Shown: piece by piece, positions 1 to 7,748 of the stretch
Position numbering within the stretch: position 1 is the stretch's first letter
Layout of the letters: every line of letters starts with the position of its first letter
DNA from: JAPHTQ01 sp050288165
Lineage (GTDB): Bacteria > Pseudomonadota > Gammaproteobacteria > Thiohalomonadales > Thiohalomonadaceae
DNA: 64,000 nt
Reading direction: 5' to 3'
Assembly (NCBI GenBank): GCA_050288165.1
Contig: JBNKDG010000008.1
Location: forward strand, 1 to 64,000
Notes under the pieces: model-generated
What the model saw: only the letters and a program-made list of their open reading frames with translations
The model's database searches: none
What the model was told of the DNA's origin: nothing
Position numbers and translations under genes: made by a program

Positions 1-107
1 CCGATCGCCTCGGGCGCCGGCTCCAGATTAGGCCGCGCTTCGACGATGCTCGCGCCACACAGGGCGGAGGCACCGACGGCGGCCTTGAGAAAGTCACGAC
101 GTTTCAT
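1..107 (-). CDS. Tat-exported iron-sulfur protein, N-terminus only (HybA-like, partial)
   Basis: Reading leftwards from an ATG at 105-107, the 35 visible codons begin MKRRDFLKAAVGASALCG and continue to the window edge. This is a twin-arginine signal (RRDFLK followed by a short hydrophobic stretch and ...SIVEA), as expected for a cofactor-containing periplasmic subunit. A good ribosome site (AAGGGGGC) lies between this start and the stop of the hydrogenase small subunit 10 nt upstream, so the two are co-transcribed. In hyb-type operons the gene after the small subunit encodes the HybA ferredoxin, which also has a Tat signal, so that is the favoured identity. No cysteine motifs are inside the window, so the family is inferred from context. 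Confidence 0.6.
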   Translation of the reverse strand, partial: MKRRDFLKAAVGASALCGASIVEARPNLEPAPEAI

Positions 108-117
108 GGCAGCCCCC

Positions 118-1251
118 TTAACCCTGGTTGTCGCTGCTTGAATCGTCCTTGTTCCCCAGCTTGCCCGCGGCGACGACACTGGCCCCGACCGCTGCACCGA
201 TTACCGCGCCGGTGGTTGCTGCCGCACCGAGGGTGATGCCGGTGGCGCCTTCGCGCTCGTCGATCAGCGGGAATTCGTTGGGCGGGGTGTGGGTTTTCAC
301 GTCGGAGAGACTGAACAAAGGCTTAGTGAAGCCGACGCCATCTTCGGTACAGCCGAAGCAGGGGTGGCCGACACCGATGGGCCAGGTGCCGCCGCCGAGG
401 TCGTTGAACTCGATGACGCCGCAGTTGGCGTGAGTCTCCGGGCCTTTGCAGCCGAGCTTGTAGAGACACCAGCCCTGCTGGTGACCCTCGTCGCCGAACT
501 CCTTGGCGAAGCGACCGGCGTCGAAGTGCGGACGGCGGTAGCAGTTTTCGTGGATCAGGCGGCCATAGGCGAACTTGGGACGGTTCTGGCTATCCAGTTC
601 CGGCAGGCTGCCGAAGGTGAGGAAGTGCATCACCGTGGCGAGGAAGTTGTAGGGGTTGGGCGGGCAGCCCGGAATGTTGATGACAGTCTTGTTCGGCAGG
701 ATGGCCGAGACGCCCTTGGCATCGGTCGGGTTGGGGCCGGAAGACTGCACGCCGCCCCATGAGGCGCAGGAGCCGAAGGCGACGATCGCCGCCGCGTGTT
801 CCGCCGCTTCGAGGGTGTGTTGCAGCATGGTCTTGTTGGCGATCTTGCAGTAGATGCCGCCGTCCTTGGTGGGGATGGAGCCTTCGACCACCAGGATGTA
901 CTTGCCCTTGTTGGCCTCCATCGAGGCCTCTTTGGCCGCTTCGACCTGATGACCGGCGCCGGCGTCCAGCGTCTGGTGGTAGTCGAGGGAGATCATCTCC
1001 AGGATCAGGCGTTCCAGCGTCGGGTGTTCACCCCGCAGCAGGGTTTCGGTCGGGCCGGTGCACTCCTGGCCGTGGAGCCAGATCACCACCGGGCGCTTAC
1101 GCGGAGTGGCCACCGCCTCGGCCATCGCCATCGCCTGCTCGGTGGTCAGACCCATCGTCGCGGCAATGCCGGTACAGAATTTGAGAAAGCTGCGGCGGCT
1201 GATGCCGAGCCTGGTTTCAAGCCATTCGAAGTTGTGATCGCTGGTGCTCAT
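118..1251 (-). CDS. hybO: [NiFe] hydrogenase small subunit (HybO-like, group 1)
   Basis: Electron-transferring subunit of a membrane-bound periplasmic uptake hydrogenase; it carries the Fe-S relay from the NiFe site of the large subunit. The 377-residue protein has a Tat motif (SRRSFLKFC, residues ~18-26), then the small-subunit fold with GSCASWGG, PGCPPNPYNFL, the distal-cluster LIHENC and GWCLYKLGC, and medial-cluster ANC and HPCFGC cysteines. A C-terminal Ala/Gly-rich hydrophobic segment (~residues 338-365) is the membrane anchor. The proximal-cluster motif reads GQECTGPTET: proline stands where the second cysteine of CxxC normally sits. The start is ATG, with a sigma-54-like promoter ~58 nt upstream. 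The large subunit lies outside the window. HybO is favoured over HyaA/HynS from overall resemblance and the Tat-signal neighbour. Confidence 0.93.
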   Translation of the reverse strand: MSTSDHNFEWLETRLGISRRSFLKFCTGIAATMGLTTEQAMAMAEAVATPRKRPVVIWLHGQECTGPTETLLRGEHPTLERLILEMISLDYHQTLDAGAGHQVEAAKEASMEANKGKYILVVEGSIPTKDGGIYCKIANKTMLQHTLEAAEHAAAIVAFGSCASWGGVQSSGPNPTDAKGVSAILPNKTVINIPGCPPNPYNFLATVMHFLTFGSLPELDSQNRPKFAYGRLIHENCYRRPHFDAGRFAKEFGDEGHQQGWCLYKLGCKGPETHANCGVIEFNDLGGGTWPIGVGHPCFGCTEDGVGFTKPLFSLSDVKTHTPPNEFPLIDEREGATGITLGAAATTGAVIGAAVGASVVAAGKLGNKDDSSSDNQG

Positions 1252-1308
1252 TCGCTCGCTCCCGTTCCCCTATAGATTAAGGTGTTATTGGCATACAGAG
1301 GCGATAGC

Positions 1309-1323
1309 GCAAACATCATGCCA
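1309..1323 (-). promoter_or_regulatory. Sigma-54-type promoter of the hydrogenase operon
   Basis: The minus strand reads TGGCATGATGTTTGC, matching the -24/-12 consensus TGGCACG-N4-TTGC at all but one fixed position, with the exact GG-N10-GC spacing. It lies 58-72 nt upstream of the small-subunit ATG. Sigma-54 control through HupR/HoxA-type activators is established for several uptake hydrogenases. No activator gene is in the window. Confidence 0.65.
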
Positions 1324-1440
1324 GTGGAGTGTCCACAGCGAATCAATGGGTTAGGAGACTAAAGCCCTACAAAAAGTGGAAATATTGTGACGGGGTGGAA
1401 GGGGAAAGCGGGATAAAAATGTCCACTAGGTTTCACTCAA

Positions 1441-1587
1441 GTAAGAAGCGGCCTCAAAGATGCTGTGCTTGCTGATACGGTGTTAAAAATGGACTCAAAA
1501 TGCTCATTGACTACGTGTCAACTCCGCTTTTTCGTCCATTTTTGCCTTGTCTCAGCTGCGCTCGCTATCTTTGAGACCACTTCTAAT
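1441..1587 (-). repeat. Dispersed ~145-bp hairpin repeat, copy 1
   Basis: The outer arms 1441-1459 and 1569-1587 are inverted repeats. Inside them lie a second inverted pair (AAAAATGGAC at ~1484-1494 with GTCCATTTTT at ~1533-1542) and a small central hairpin (TTGAC-TACGT-GTCAA). The core is shared with the copy at 4871-5011 (CGGTGTT, CTCAAAATGCTCATT, TTTTCGTC, CCTTG). Mismatches in the outer arms are G-U pairs only if the minus strand is transcribed. It lies between nfsB and the hydrogenase operon, and open frames across it are by-products of the repeat. Confidence 0.8.
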
Positions 1588-1660
1588 CGTCCTCAAAATG
1601 GCCTGCGCTGGAATGAATGGTGCATGTTGCAGGTTGCAGGAAACCCATATCCTGACGTTG

Positions 1661-1765
1661 TTACCTGTTACCTGTTACCTGTTACCTGTTACCTGTTACC
1701 TGTTACCTGTTACCTGTTACCTGTTACCTGTTACCTGTTACCTGTTACCTGTTACCTGTTACCTG
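1661..1765. repeat. Tandem heptamer array, 15 copies of TTACCTG
   Basis: Fifteen perfect TTACCTG units (105 bp) follow a short leader containing CAGGTTGCAGG and CTGACG. The array ends 5 nt before the nfsB stop codon, so on the nfsB mRNA it forms the 3' end as CAGGTAA repeats. A second array of the same unit lies at 43893-43954. Apart from this array, the hairpin repeat and the sigma-54 promoter, I see nothing coding in the 519-nt gap 1252-1770. Confidence 0.95.
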
Positions 1766-1770
1766 GGGGG

Positions 1771-2421
1771 TTAGATATGGGTGATGACCCTGTCGACAGG
1801 CAGCCGAGACTTGGGCAGGTTGGCGTTGAAATCGTCGCTGCTGTGGTAACCCAGGGCGGCGATCACCACTGAGGTGAGGCCGCGTTTTTTCAACTCCAGT
1901 TCCTGATCGAGCACGGCACGGTCGAAGCCTTCGATGGGGGTGGCGTCGATCCCCAGTGCACCTGCACCGAACAGCAGGGCGCCGAGGGCGAGGTATACCT
2001 GCTTCTCCATCCACTGCTGGGCGTCGCCCCACTCCTTGTGCAGGTCGACGTAGAAGTTGCGTCCGGCCAGGGTCTTCTCCTTGGCATCGACAGAGGGGAA
2101 GCGACCGTCACGATACTCCTGCTCGATCACTTCACGTATGTGTTCGTCGCTCCAGCCGTCTTTGGCGCAGAGGACCACGACATGCGAAGCGTTGAGTACC
2201 TTCGCTTCATTGGCACCGTAGGGGCCGGTGGTGGCGCGGGCGATCTGTGCCTTGCCCGCAGCGTTGGAGGCGAAGATGAAATGCCACGGCTGGGAGTTAA
2301 TCGATGACGGTGCCAGGTGCAGCAGGGTCTGCAACTGCTCCATCAGTTCGGCATCGATTCGTTTTGCCGGGTCGTAGGCTTTGGTGGTGTAGCGTTCGGC
2401 GGCGATGCGGGCGATGTCCAC
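1771..2421 (-). CDS. nfsB: Oxygen-insensitive NAD(P)H nitroreductase, NfsB family
   Basis: FMN-dependent enzyme that reduces nitroaromatics, quinones and dihydropteridines with NAD(P)H in two-electron steps. The 216 residues match the usual NfsB length. Characteristic stretches are visible: RYTTKAYD near the N-terminus, the FMN-contacting APSSINSQPWHF (~residues 37-48), NASHVVVLCAK, the PIEGFD motif (~residues 162-167) and NLPKSRLP near the C-terminus. The start is GTG preceded by AGAGG at good spacing. It stands alone on the minus strand, and its 3' end runs directly into the TTACCTG heptamer array. A physiological substrate cannot be read from the sequence. Confidence 0.93.
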   Translation of the reverse strand: MDIARIAAERYTTKAYDPAKRIDAELMEQLQTLLHLAPSSINSQPWHFIFASNAAGKAQIARATTGPYGANEAKVLNASHVVVLCAKDGWSDEHIREVIEQEYRDGRFPSVDAKEKTLAGRNFYVDLHKEWGDAQQWMEKQVYLALGALLFGAGALGIDATPIEGFDRAVLDQELELKKRGLTSVVIAALGYHSSDDFNANLPKSRLPVDRVITHI

Positions 2422-2442
2422 GTGAAGATACCTCTATAGGGT

Positions 2443-3006
2443 TTAGCGGCTTTTTAGCCACTCCGAGACGACTTTATTTACGGGTGTTTTTAACCCGGAA
2501 TCGATGGCCTCTGCAAACATCTTCGCCTGTGGCGATTCCTCTTCGGTTTCCAGTTTACGGAACCCCTGTCGCAGCGCCACCAGCTCTTTGGCTGCATGTA
2601 CCTGGCTCTTTTTCATGGTCATGTCCTGCGACTTGAGTTGCATACGACCACCGAAATAGAAGCCGATGATGACGCTGAGTAGTGCCCAGTAGCCATCGGG
2701 CACAATTTTGTAGGCCTCGGCGATCTTCGTGAAATACTCCGGATTAACTGGAGCGAGAACAAAGAATCCCAATACCACAATGGCCATCAACGGTCGTGGC
2801 AGGCGGTTCAGGCCATCGACAAATGAATCCCACTTGTTGCGGTTTTTACGTTGGTGAAATTCGGCGGCGAATTGCATCAATGCTGCTTTATCGAGATCGA
2901 TGTCGGCCATGTTTTCCTCATGTGCATCTTCATTACCCTGAGAAATGACCTTGGCAATGCTTTTTCCACCCTTGAACAGTTCGACAATTGTCGTTAGCCA
3001 GCCCAT
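2443..3006 (-). CDS. Holin-like membrane protein (3TM holin family)
   Basis: Small protein of 187 residues with two clear hydrophobic segments (RPLMAIVVLGFFVLAPV, ~residues 73-90, and GYWALLSVIIGFYFGGRM, ~106-123) and charged flanks, resembling the 3TM holins found beside phage or gene-transfer-agent endolysins. Its start overlaps the stop of the upstream GH108 gene (TGATG), with GGAGG 7 nt before the ATG; a GTG one codon earlier is the alternative. The coupling to an endolysin is the main reason for the holin call. No capsid, tail or integrase gene is near, so this is an isolated lysis module or part of an export system. Confidence 0.65.
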   Translation of the reverse strand: MGWLTTIVELFKGGKSIAKVISQGNEDAHEENMADIDLDKAALMQFAAEFHQRKNRNKWDSFVDGLNRLPRPLMAIVVLGFFVLAPVNPEYFTKIAEAYKIVPDGYWALLSVIIGFYFGGRMQLKSQDMTMKKSQVHAAKELVALRQGFRKLETEEESPQAKMFAEAIDSGLKTPVNKVVSEWLKSR

Positions 3007-3545
3007 CACGCAGCCTCCCTATCGAATTCATTTACACGGTTTAACCAGCCCTTGAGGAATTTCTCCTGGGATGGTCGTGCTTCAACGATGGCGTAATAAA
3101 AATTTCGTCGCTCCTCGACCAGTGCCTTGAGAAAAATGTCGCCCATCTCTTTATCGGCCCACTCGGCACCTTTGAGGGTGTTGGGACCCATGGCACCGTC
3201 CACTGAAAGCTGTGGTGTATAGCCCGCCTGGTTGCAGACGCTCTGTACAAAGCGGATCGCCTGACGTGGGCCATGGTTGACGGCACAGTCGAAGATGAAG
3301 GGCTGGATCGATTCGGGCAGGCGGTCGATACGTGGGCCGATGTAGTAGTTTCTTTCGTAGATGTCACGGGCGACGTCTTCAGAAAGATTTTCCACTTCGC
3401 TACGCAGTGCTGCCCTGCCGATATAGCGGGAAAGTGTGCCGATGGTTATGCCGTATTTGGTGGGGCCGCCGCGGTCATCCGGATGGTCGACGAAGCCGCC
3501 TTCGCGGCGCAGGATGTCATCGATCATTTTGTCGATATCTGGCAT
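3006..3545 (-). CDS. GH108 family peptidoglycan hydrolase (endolysin / secretion-activator type)
   Basis: Cytoplasmic muramidase-like enzyme expected to cleave peptidoglycan once it is passed across the membrane. Near the N-terminus it has the GH108 signature REGGFVDHPDDRGGPTKYGIT region (residues ~14-34) with the catalytic glutamate in EGG. ERNYY and the FDCAVNHG motif (~residues 89-96) follow, then a C-terminal PG_binding_3-like segment with VDGAMGPNTL and RRNFYYAIVE. There is no signal peptide, which fits dependence on the translationally coupled holin-like gene downstream. The ATG at 3543-3545 is chosen over an in-frame TTG because AGGGAGA sits upstream. The family includes phage endolysins and the proteins once called secretion activators. 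Confidence 0.85.
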   Translation of the reverse strand: MPDIDKMIDDILRREGGFVDHPDDRGGPTKYGITIGTLSRYIGRAALRSEVENLSEDVARDIYERNYYIGPRIDRLPESIQPFIFDCAVNHGPRQAIRFVQSVCNQAGYTPQLSVDGAMGPNTLKGAEWADKEMGDIFLKALVEERRNFYYAIVEARPSQEKFLKGWLNRVNEFDREAA

Positions 3546-3655
3546 CAAGAATCTCCCTATAGTCAGCCGATGTGAGTTTTATTTTTTTATGGCCGCAAAG
3601 TACCTGTCACGGCGTGCGCGACAGTATGCCTGTAAAGGCGGTGTTCCGGCAATGA

Positions 3656-4093
3656 TCAGGTATAGGCGAAGGTGTAGCTACCGAGGGCAAGCGAAGCAAT
3701 GATTGCCAGTAATACCACGGCGCCGTAGATGTGCTGGCGATGGTCGAGATGGGTAAAGGTTTCCCACTGTCCGCTGTGGGCGGCATGAGCACGGCGGAAA
3801 ACCAGCAGAACACAGTAGATGTTGGTAACGATGGCGATGATGCCGAAGATGATCTTGAGCAGAAGCAGGCCATTCTTTCCCGCATCGGGCAACATCATAA
3901 TGCCGGTGACCAGCACAACAAGGAAGGCGGGGATTTCGACGATAAGATCAACGCGCTTGTGCAGGTCGACCAGGATCAGTTCCTGTTCACGCCCTTTGCC
4001 GAGCAGCGCGCGTTCGAACAGGGTTTCGGTGAGAACGCATCCGAGCCAGATGCCGGCGAATGCAAGATGGATCGGTAAAAGCATCGAGTACAC
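3656..4093 (-). CDS. Conserved four-helix membrane protein, function unknown
   Basis: About 145 residues with four predicted transmembrane helices: LLPIHLAFAGIWLGCVL, IVEIPAFLVVLVTGIMML, LLLLKIIFGIIAIVTNIYCVLLV and IYGAVVLLAIIASLALG. A conserved-looking histidine lies in the first helix (IHLAFAGIW) and an HLDHRQH cluster before the last, which could bind metal or heme, but this is speculation. A GTG at 4091-4093 is preferred because GGGGGAGG lies 8 nt upstream; an ATG three codons later is possible. It is downstream of trmB on the same strand, about 30 nt away. Confidence 0.7.
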   Translation of the reverse strand: MYSMLLPIHLAFAGIWLGCVLTETLFERALLGKGREQELILVDLHKRVDLIVEIPAFLVVLVTGIMMLPDAGKNGLLLLKIIFGIIAIVTNIYCVLLVFRRAHAAHSGQWETFTHLDHRQHIYGAVVLLAIIASLALGSYTFAYT

Positions 4094-4123
4094 TTTAATA
4101 CCCTCCCCCAAATGATCAGGTGG

Positions 4124-4816
4124 TTAATTCACCTTTTCGAACAGCAAGTCCCAGACTCCATGTCCCAGGCGCATACCGCGGCGCTCGAATTTTGTTTCAG
4201 GCCGGTAGTCCGGCTTCGTTACATAGTCGTTGTTATCGGAAAGATTTGCAAACCCTTCGGCAGCATTCATGACTTCAAGCATGTGTTCAGCGTAATTCTG
4301 CCAGTCGGTGGCCAGGTGCAACTGACCGCCGCTTTTCAGTTTGCGCCGCACCAGTTGCGCCCACTCTGGCTGTACCTGGCGGCGTTTATGGTGACGCTTT
4401 TTATGCCACGGATCGGGGAAGAAGAGATAGAGTGCATCGAGTGATGCATCTGGAACAAGTTTTTCCAGTACCTCGACCGCGTCGGCACAGATCACTCTTA
4501 CATTGGTCAGGCCAAGTTCTTCGATCTTTAACAACAGATGGCCAACGCCGGGACGATGTACCTCGATACCAATGTAATCGTTTTGCGGATGGTTCTTTGC
4601 GATCTCAGCCAGTGATTCGCCGTTACCAAAACCGATCTCCAGAATGCGCGGCGCGTTGCGTCCAAAGAGCGTATCGAGATCGAGTGGTGTCTCGCCTGCT
4701 TCAATACCGAAGCGTGGAAACAGCTCATCCATCGCCCGCTGCTGGCCGGGTGTGAGGCGGCCTTCGCGGCGAACGAAAGAACGGATACGGCGCAAAATGG
4801 GTTTGCTGTCTGGCAT
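4124..4816 (-). CDS. trmB: tRNA (guanine-N7-)-methyltransferase
   Basis: SAM-dependent enzyme forming m7G46 in the variable loop of tRNAs. The 230 residues contain the SAM-binding ILEIGFGNGES (~residues 58-68), the family-specific DYIGIEVHRPGVGHLL and the substrate-binding ALYLFFPDPWHKKRHHKRR region (~residues 128-146). The length is normal for bacterial TrmB. It starts with ATG, and the upstream gap carries the second copy of the hairpin repeat. Confidence 0.96.
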   Translation of the reverse strand: MPDSKPILRRIRSFVRREGRLTPGQQRAMDELFPRFGIEAGETPLDLDTLFGRNAPRILEIGFGNGESLAEIAKNHPQNDYIGIEVHRPGVGHLLLKIEELGLTNVRVICADAVEVLEKLVPDASLDALYLFFPDPWHKKRHHKRRQVQPEWAQLVRRKLKSGGQLHLATDWQNYAEHMLEVMNAAEGFANLSDNNDYVTKPDYRPETKFERRGMRLGHGVWDLLFEKVN

Positions 4817-4870
4817 GGTCAGGGACGGTAGTGGTTGGGAGCAGGGATTGTACTTGGCCTAGCCGAATAT

Positions 4871-5011
4871 GGGCACCTCTAATAAGCCACTCAAGTCGCG
4901 ATTGCGGTGTTGAAAAGCTCCTCAAAATGCTCATTTACTCCATGTAAACTGCGCCTTTTCGTCGCTTTCCGCCTTGCACTCATCGCCTTGAGCGACTTTT
5001 TAGAAGCACCC
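4871..5011 (-). repeat. Dispersed ~145-bp hairpin repeat, copy 2
   Basis: The arms 4871-4895 and 4987-5011 pair at 24 of 25 positions on the minus-strand RNA, with five G-U wobbles and one A-A mismatch; on the plus strand the wobble positions become A-C mismatches. The core matches copy 1 at 1441-1587, including CTCAAAATGCTCATT and the central hairpin, here TTTAC-TCCAT-GTAAA. It begins 13 nt after the histidine-kinase stop codon, so it forms the 3' end of that transcript. Confidence 0.85.
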
Positions 5012-5024
5012 ATAAAGCCAAAGC

Positions 5025-7541
5025 TCATTCCGCCGCGCGCTCTTTTTGCCACTGTTCAATACTTTCCACCACACGCCGATGCGCCTTGATCGCGGTTTGC
5101 AGGAGTTCCTCATCGGTTTCAGGCAGCGATGATTCGATACGGCGATAGAGTCCCTGCAATTCCAGGGCGCCGATGCTACCTGCGACGCCTTTGAGGGTAT
5201 GGGCAAGCTTGCGTGCCTCATCGGTTTGTTGTCGCTCGATCAATTGCCTGAGCGCTTCATCGTCATCCGCATGATGTCGGGTAAAGCCGAACAACAGGTT
5301 TGCATAGAGATCGCTGTTGCCGCCTGTATGGCGCAGACCTTCGCGAATAGCGATCCCGGGCAGCTCGCCGAACAACTCCTGCTCTTCAGGACGGCTCTGT
5401 GCAGATTCGGCAACCGGCAGGCTGAGGTAGTGATCGAGAACGCTATACAGGCGCTCGGGTTCGATGGGCTTGCTGATAAAGTCGTTCATCCCTGCGTCCA
5501 GGCAGGTCTGGCGGGCATCTTCTGTGGCATGGGCGGTCATCGCCACCACCGGTACTTCGGCCAGTTGCGGATTCTTGCGCAGTTCGCGGGTCACCTCGTA
5601 GCCGTTCATGTCTGGCATCTGGATATCCATAAGCACCAGGTCAAAGTGCTTTTCGTTCAATGCCTGTAACGCTTCCGTGCCACTGGACGCAATACTCACT
5701 TCGATGCCACGTCGCGCAAGTAATCCCTGCCCGACCTGCTGGTTGAGCGGGTTGTCTTCCACCAACAGCACACACCTGCCGCGGTAATCGGGCAATATGA
5801 CGTTATCTGTAGCGCCGGTATCGTGTCCCAGTACGGCGGCAACCGCATGGGTCAATGCGAAGGGTGTGATGAGGCCGTGGAAGCGTGTAACGGTTTTCGC
5901 ATCGGCCTGTTCCGGACCATTGTCGCTCAGCAGCAAGACCTTTGCGTCATCGGGCAACAGGGGTTGTAGGCGGTGCCAGGATTCATCCTGGCCATGGCGA
6001 ATATCGAGAATGATCAGATCGAATAGCGATGGTTCCGTGTGGCTGTTGATGACGCGGACGGCATCGTCGATAACGATGACACTGCTTCCGATGCGTTCCA
6101 GCACTCCCGCCAGCCCCATCAGTTCTGCAAGCTGAGGACCGGCGAGCAGGACACGTGTGCCTTCAAGAGCGTCAGGCGTTTCCTCAGGTGCCAGATCGAG
6201 CCAGGCGGTGAAACAGAAGGTGCTGCCCTTGCCCGGTTCGCTTTCTACCGACATCGAACCGTCCATCTTCTTTGCCAGGCGGTCTGCGATGCTGAGCCCG
6301 AGACCTGTGCCACCATAGTGGCGGGTGGTCGAACTGTCGGCCTGGGTGAAGGCATCAAAAATGACCGCGATTTGAGCCTCACTCAAACCGATACCGGTGT
6401 CGGAAACGGCGAAGCGCAGGCAGGCCCTGTCGTCGTTACGTTCAACCACAGAGATATCGATATTGACCTTGCCTGTATCGGTAAATTTGACCGCGTTACT
6501 GCTCAGGTTGAGCAGGATCTGGCCAAGCCGTTGCGGATCGCCGGTGAAGCGGCGCGGCACGTCACGTTGCACCTGAATGGAAAAGTCGAGTCCCTGTTCC
6601 TGTGCCTGGTGGCCCGATACGACAGCGATGCTTTCGAGTACCCGGTCGAGGTCGAAGTCGATCTGTTCCAGCTCCAGACGTCCGGCTTCAATCTTGGACA
6701 GATCGAGGGTGTCGTTGATGATGCCCAGCAATGAGCGGGCCGCCATCTGTATGGAATTAAGGTAGTTGCGTTGAACAGGAGAGATATCCTCCTGCAGGGC
6801 GAGGTGGGACATGCCGAGTACCGCGTTCATCGGCGTGCGTATTTCGTGGCTCATGGTGGAAAGAAAATCGCTCTTGGCGAGGTTGGCTTTTTCAACAATC
6901 TGGATTTGCTGACGCAGGTTTTCGGCAAGTTCACTTTTTTCGATACGCAAGCGAAGCGTCTCTTTCAAATTACGACTCACAATGGATGAATAAACCAGGC
7001 TAACTACGGTAAACGCAGAAAACACTAAAGTAACGCCTTTGGCATAGGGTTCATCCGAGTTAAAAACAACAAGAATCAAAGGCGCCATACTGAAAGTCGT
7101 GTATGCATAAGAAGCCGGGGCAAAATATGAAAGAGCAACGACACTGGCAGATACCATAATAGTCAACAAAACACCGATGATGACAACGCTTTCCATTGAA
7201 CCGGTGTATAAAACAATAAGTGCAGTCGTACCCCACAAAAGACCTGATATTCCGGATGAAAAAGCAAATCCATTTCCCCATCGGGTAGCATTTTCAGGCC
7301 CCAGGAATTGCTCTTTCTCTCTGAATTTTAAAACTAAAACAACCCTTGCCAAGGTCAACAGAAATTGGCTACCTAGCCAGATAGATAAGGGAATGTGAGG
7401 AACTTTATCCCAAAAATAAGCTGTGACTATCACCGCCGTTGCAAGGACAGTAATAAACATATAAGGGGACTGATTATAAAGCAGGCGCACCTGCTCAACC
7501 TTCACCTGCTGTGATAACGAGTTTTCACTGATAACGTTCAT
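5025..7541 (-). CDS. Hybrid sensor histidine kinase (6TM - HisKA - HATPase - REC-like - REC - HPt)
   Basis: Membrane-bound phosphorelay kinase of 838 residues. An N-terminal block of about six hydrophobic segments (~residues 27-195) has no obvious periplasmic sensor domain. HisKA follows with the phosphorylatable histidine in STMSHEIRTPMNAVLGM (H ~232), then HATPase_c with NLSSNAVKFT, DTGIGL and GGTGLGLSI. A degenerate receiver (~residues 455-570) comes next, then an intact receiver with DIQMPDMNGYEV (D ~639), and a C-terminal HPt with AHTLKGVAG (H ~783). This BarA/ArcB-like layout normally passes phosphate to a separate response regulator; the regulator at 11835-12521 is a nearby candidate. 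It lies downstream of the FG-GAP gene on the same strand. Confidence 0.93.
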   Translation of the reverse strand: MNVISENSLSQQVKVEQVRLLYNQSPYMFITVLATAVIVTAYFWDKVPHIPLSIWLGSQFLLTLARVVLVLKFREKEQFLGPENATRWGNGFAFSSGISGLLWGTTALIVLYTGSMESVVIIGVLLTIMVSASVVALSYFAPASYAYTTFSMAPLILVVFNSDEPYAKGVTLVFSAFTVVSLVYSSIVSRNLKETLRLRIEKSELAENLRQQIQIVEKANLAKSDFLSTMSHEIRTPMNAVLGMSHLALQEDISPVQRNYLNSIQMAARSLLGIINDTLDLSKIEAGRLELEQIDFDLDRVLESIAVVSGHQAQEQGLDFSIQVQRDVPRRFTGDPQRLGQILLNLSSNAVKFTDTGKVNIDISVVERNDDRACLRFAVSDTGIGLSEAQIAVIFDAFTQADSSTTRHYGGTGLGLSIADRLAKKMDGSMSVESEPGKGSTFCFTAWLDLAPEETPDALEGTRVLLAGPQLAELMGLAGVLERIGSSVIVIDDAVRVINSHTEPSLFDLIILDIRHGQDESWHRLQPLLPDDAKVLLLSDNGPEQADAKTVTRFHGLITPFALTHAVAAVLGHDTGATDNVILPDYRGRCVLLVEDNPLNQQVGQGLLARRGIEVSIASSGTEALQALNEKHFDLVLMDIQMPDMNGYEVTRELRKNPQLAEVPVVAMTAHATEDARQTCLDAGMNDFISKPIEPERLYSVLDHYLSLPVAESAQSRPEEQELFGELPGIAIREGLRHTGGNSDLYANLLFGFTRHHADDDEALRQLIERQQTDEARKLAHTLKGVAGSIGALELQGLYRRIESSLPETDEELLQTAIKAHRRVVESIEQWQKERAAE

Positions 7542-7607
7542 GTTCCCGTATCAAATGCCCTATGGTAACCCTCCATTTTTCACCGGGGTTAAAAATAGAG
7601 GTTAATT

Positions 7608-7634
7608 TGCCAATGCAGAATTTCTGCATTGGCA
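7608..7634. repeat. Inverted repeat between kinase and FG-GAP genes
   Basis: TGCCAATGCAG and CTGCATTGGCA form a perfect 11-bp inverted repeat around 5 nt (AATTT). It lies ~67 nt upstream of the kinase start and ~115 nt after the FG-GAP gene stop. No T-run follows directly on either strand, so a protein-binding operator is as likely as a terminator. Confidence 0.6.
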
Positions 7635-7748
7635 TTATTCCAGCCAATGCCATGCTGGGCCTTTGGGATTGTAAGGCCACTGCCATCCGCTCGCAAAACC
7701 TCTCACTTCGCCAATGGTTTCAAACAAGTACTGACTGAGCCGGCGGTG

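Noticed and set aside
1661..1765. Heptamer array as a CRISPR
   Set aside because: Units are 7 bp and contiguous with no spacers, and no cas genes are present.
1465..1872. Plus-strand open frame of 135 codons across the hairpin repeat and heptamer array
   Set aside because: It is built from repeat sequence and the antisense of nfsB, with no start signal; the protein text mirrors the repeat copy at 4.9 kb.
4907..5089. Plus-strand 60-codon frame over repeat copy 2
   Set aside because: It consists mostly of the repeat element and enters the 3' end of the kinase gene in antisense.
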